The position numbers were made by a program, and so were the translations under genes. From Rugalucina vietnamica (taxonomy: Eukaryota > Mollusca > Bivalvia > Lucinida > Lucinidae), in the NCBI GenBank assembly GCA_964017185.1, contig OZ024873.1:49276760-49340759 (forward strand): 64,000 nucleotides of DNA. Reading direction: 5' to 3'. Numbering within the stretch: the stretch's first letter is position 1; each line of letters begins with the position of its first letter. The notes beneath the pieces were generated by a model that was not told where the DNA came from, did no database searches, and was given only the letters and a program-made list of their open reading frames with translations. Below, piece after piece: positions 63,951 to 64,000 of this stretch.

Positions 63951-64000
63951 TTCCCCTTTTTAGAACAGCTGATTTCCTGTTTTAGTAACCTTATTTCTAT

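Overview
This is AT-rich, repeat-dominated animal DNA with spliced genes and no operons. The coding style (phase-matched small exons, a B-box-free NHL-type propeller gene) and the repeats point to a mollusc, most likely a bivalve. The repeat evidence is tRNA-derived SINEs, tails reading GACTGGGACGTTAAGCC followed by CAA/TCAA runs, CR1/Jockey-like LINE debris and many short inverted-repeat elements. The species assignment is inference. Intact coding sequence covers only about 2 kb.

Two spliced plus-strand genes are well supported. At the left edge, four phase-1 exons (809-925, 1173-1283, 2777-2938, 6122-6273) form the 3' end of a gene. Its product carries tyrosine motifs (YTNI, YTNF, YTNV, YEEL, YNEI) of the kind read by SH2 domains, so it looks like the cytoplasmic tail of a signalling receptor whose ectodomain lies outside the window. 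In the middle, exons 37820-38262 and 42387-43260 join in phase 2 to encode a 438-residue protein. It has a potentially lipidated N-terminus (MGAAFGCIFRC), an unrecognised ~120-residue domain, a charged linker and a six-blade NHL-like propeller, with no RING or B-box. A weaker candidate is a 71-codon minus-strand ORF with two CxxC pairs (21885-22100).

The rest is mobile-element archaeology. A hairpin element here called B (inverted GATTGTGGGTACTCGTTAGA around GCCTCG) occurs about a dozen times. Other families are called A (GAGCCGCC MITE), C (SINE/LINE-type tail), G (TIR TAGACATTTCCAACTTA), J (unclassified) and K (TTTTAGCTCACCTGAG...). Nesting is extensive and often datable from the window itself. 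A hAT-like element (30641-31807, 8-bp target duplication) sits inside a G copy whose empty counterpart is at about 54.18 kb. A tRNA-SINE (61626-61861) sits inside a C copy whose empty counterpart is at about 5.33 kb. A 5.7-kb foldback element (51087-56788, 5-bp duplication AGTAA) carries the same SINE insertion mirrored in both arms, and another G copy has split its left arm.

Layout: 0-7 kb receptor tail exons with MITEs in introns; 7-15 kb foldback, TIR element, Ty3/Gypsy-like pol fossil, 155-bp tandem array, LINE fragment split by a MITE; 15-22 kb inverted pair, microsatellites, degenerate short-motif block; 22-28 kb K element, TTAA element, J copies; 28-34 kb two inverted G copies with nested insertions; 34-37.5 kb tandem arrays, B, C and J copies; 37.8-43.3 kb propeller gene; 43.3-51 kb hairpins, GTCGACCTGTCAACC arrays, a 1.9-kb TIR element with CACGGTA ends; 51-57 kb foldback; 57-64 kb B copies, SINE, MITEs and a mariner-like remnant. 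No CRISPR, rRNA or free-standing tRNA gene was seen.
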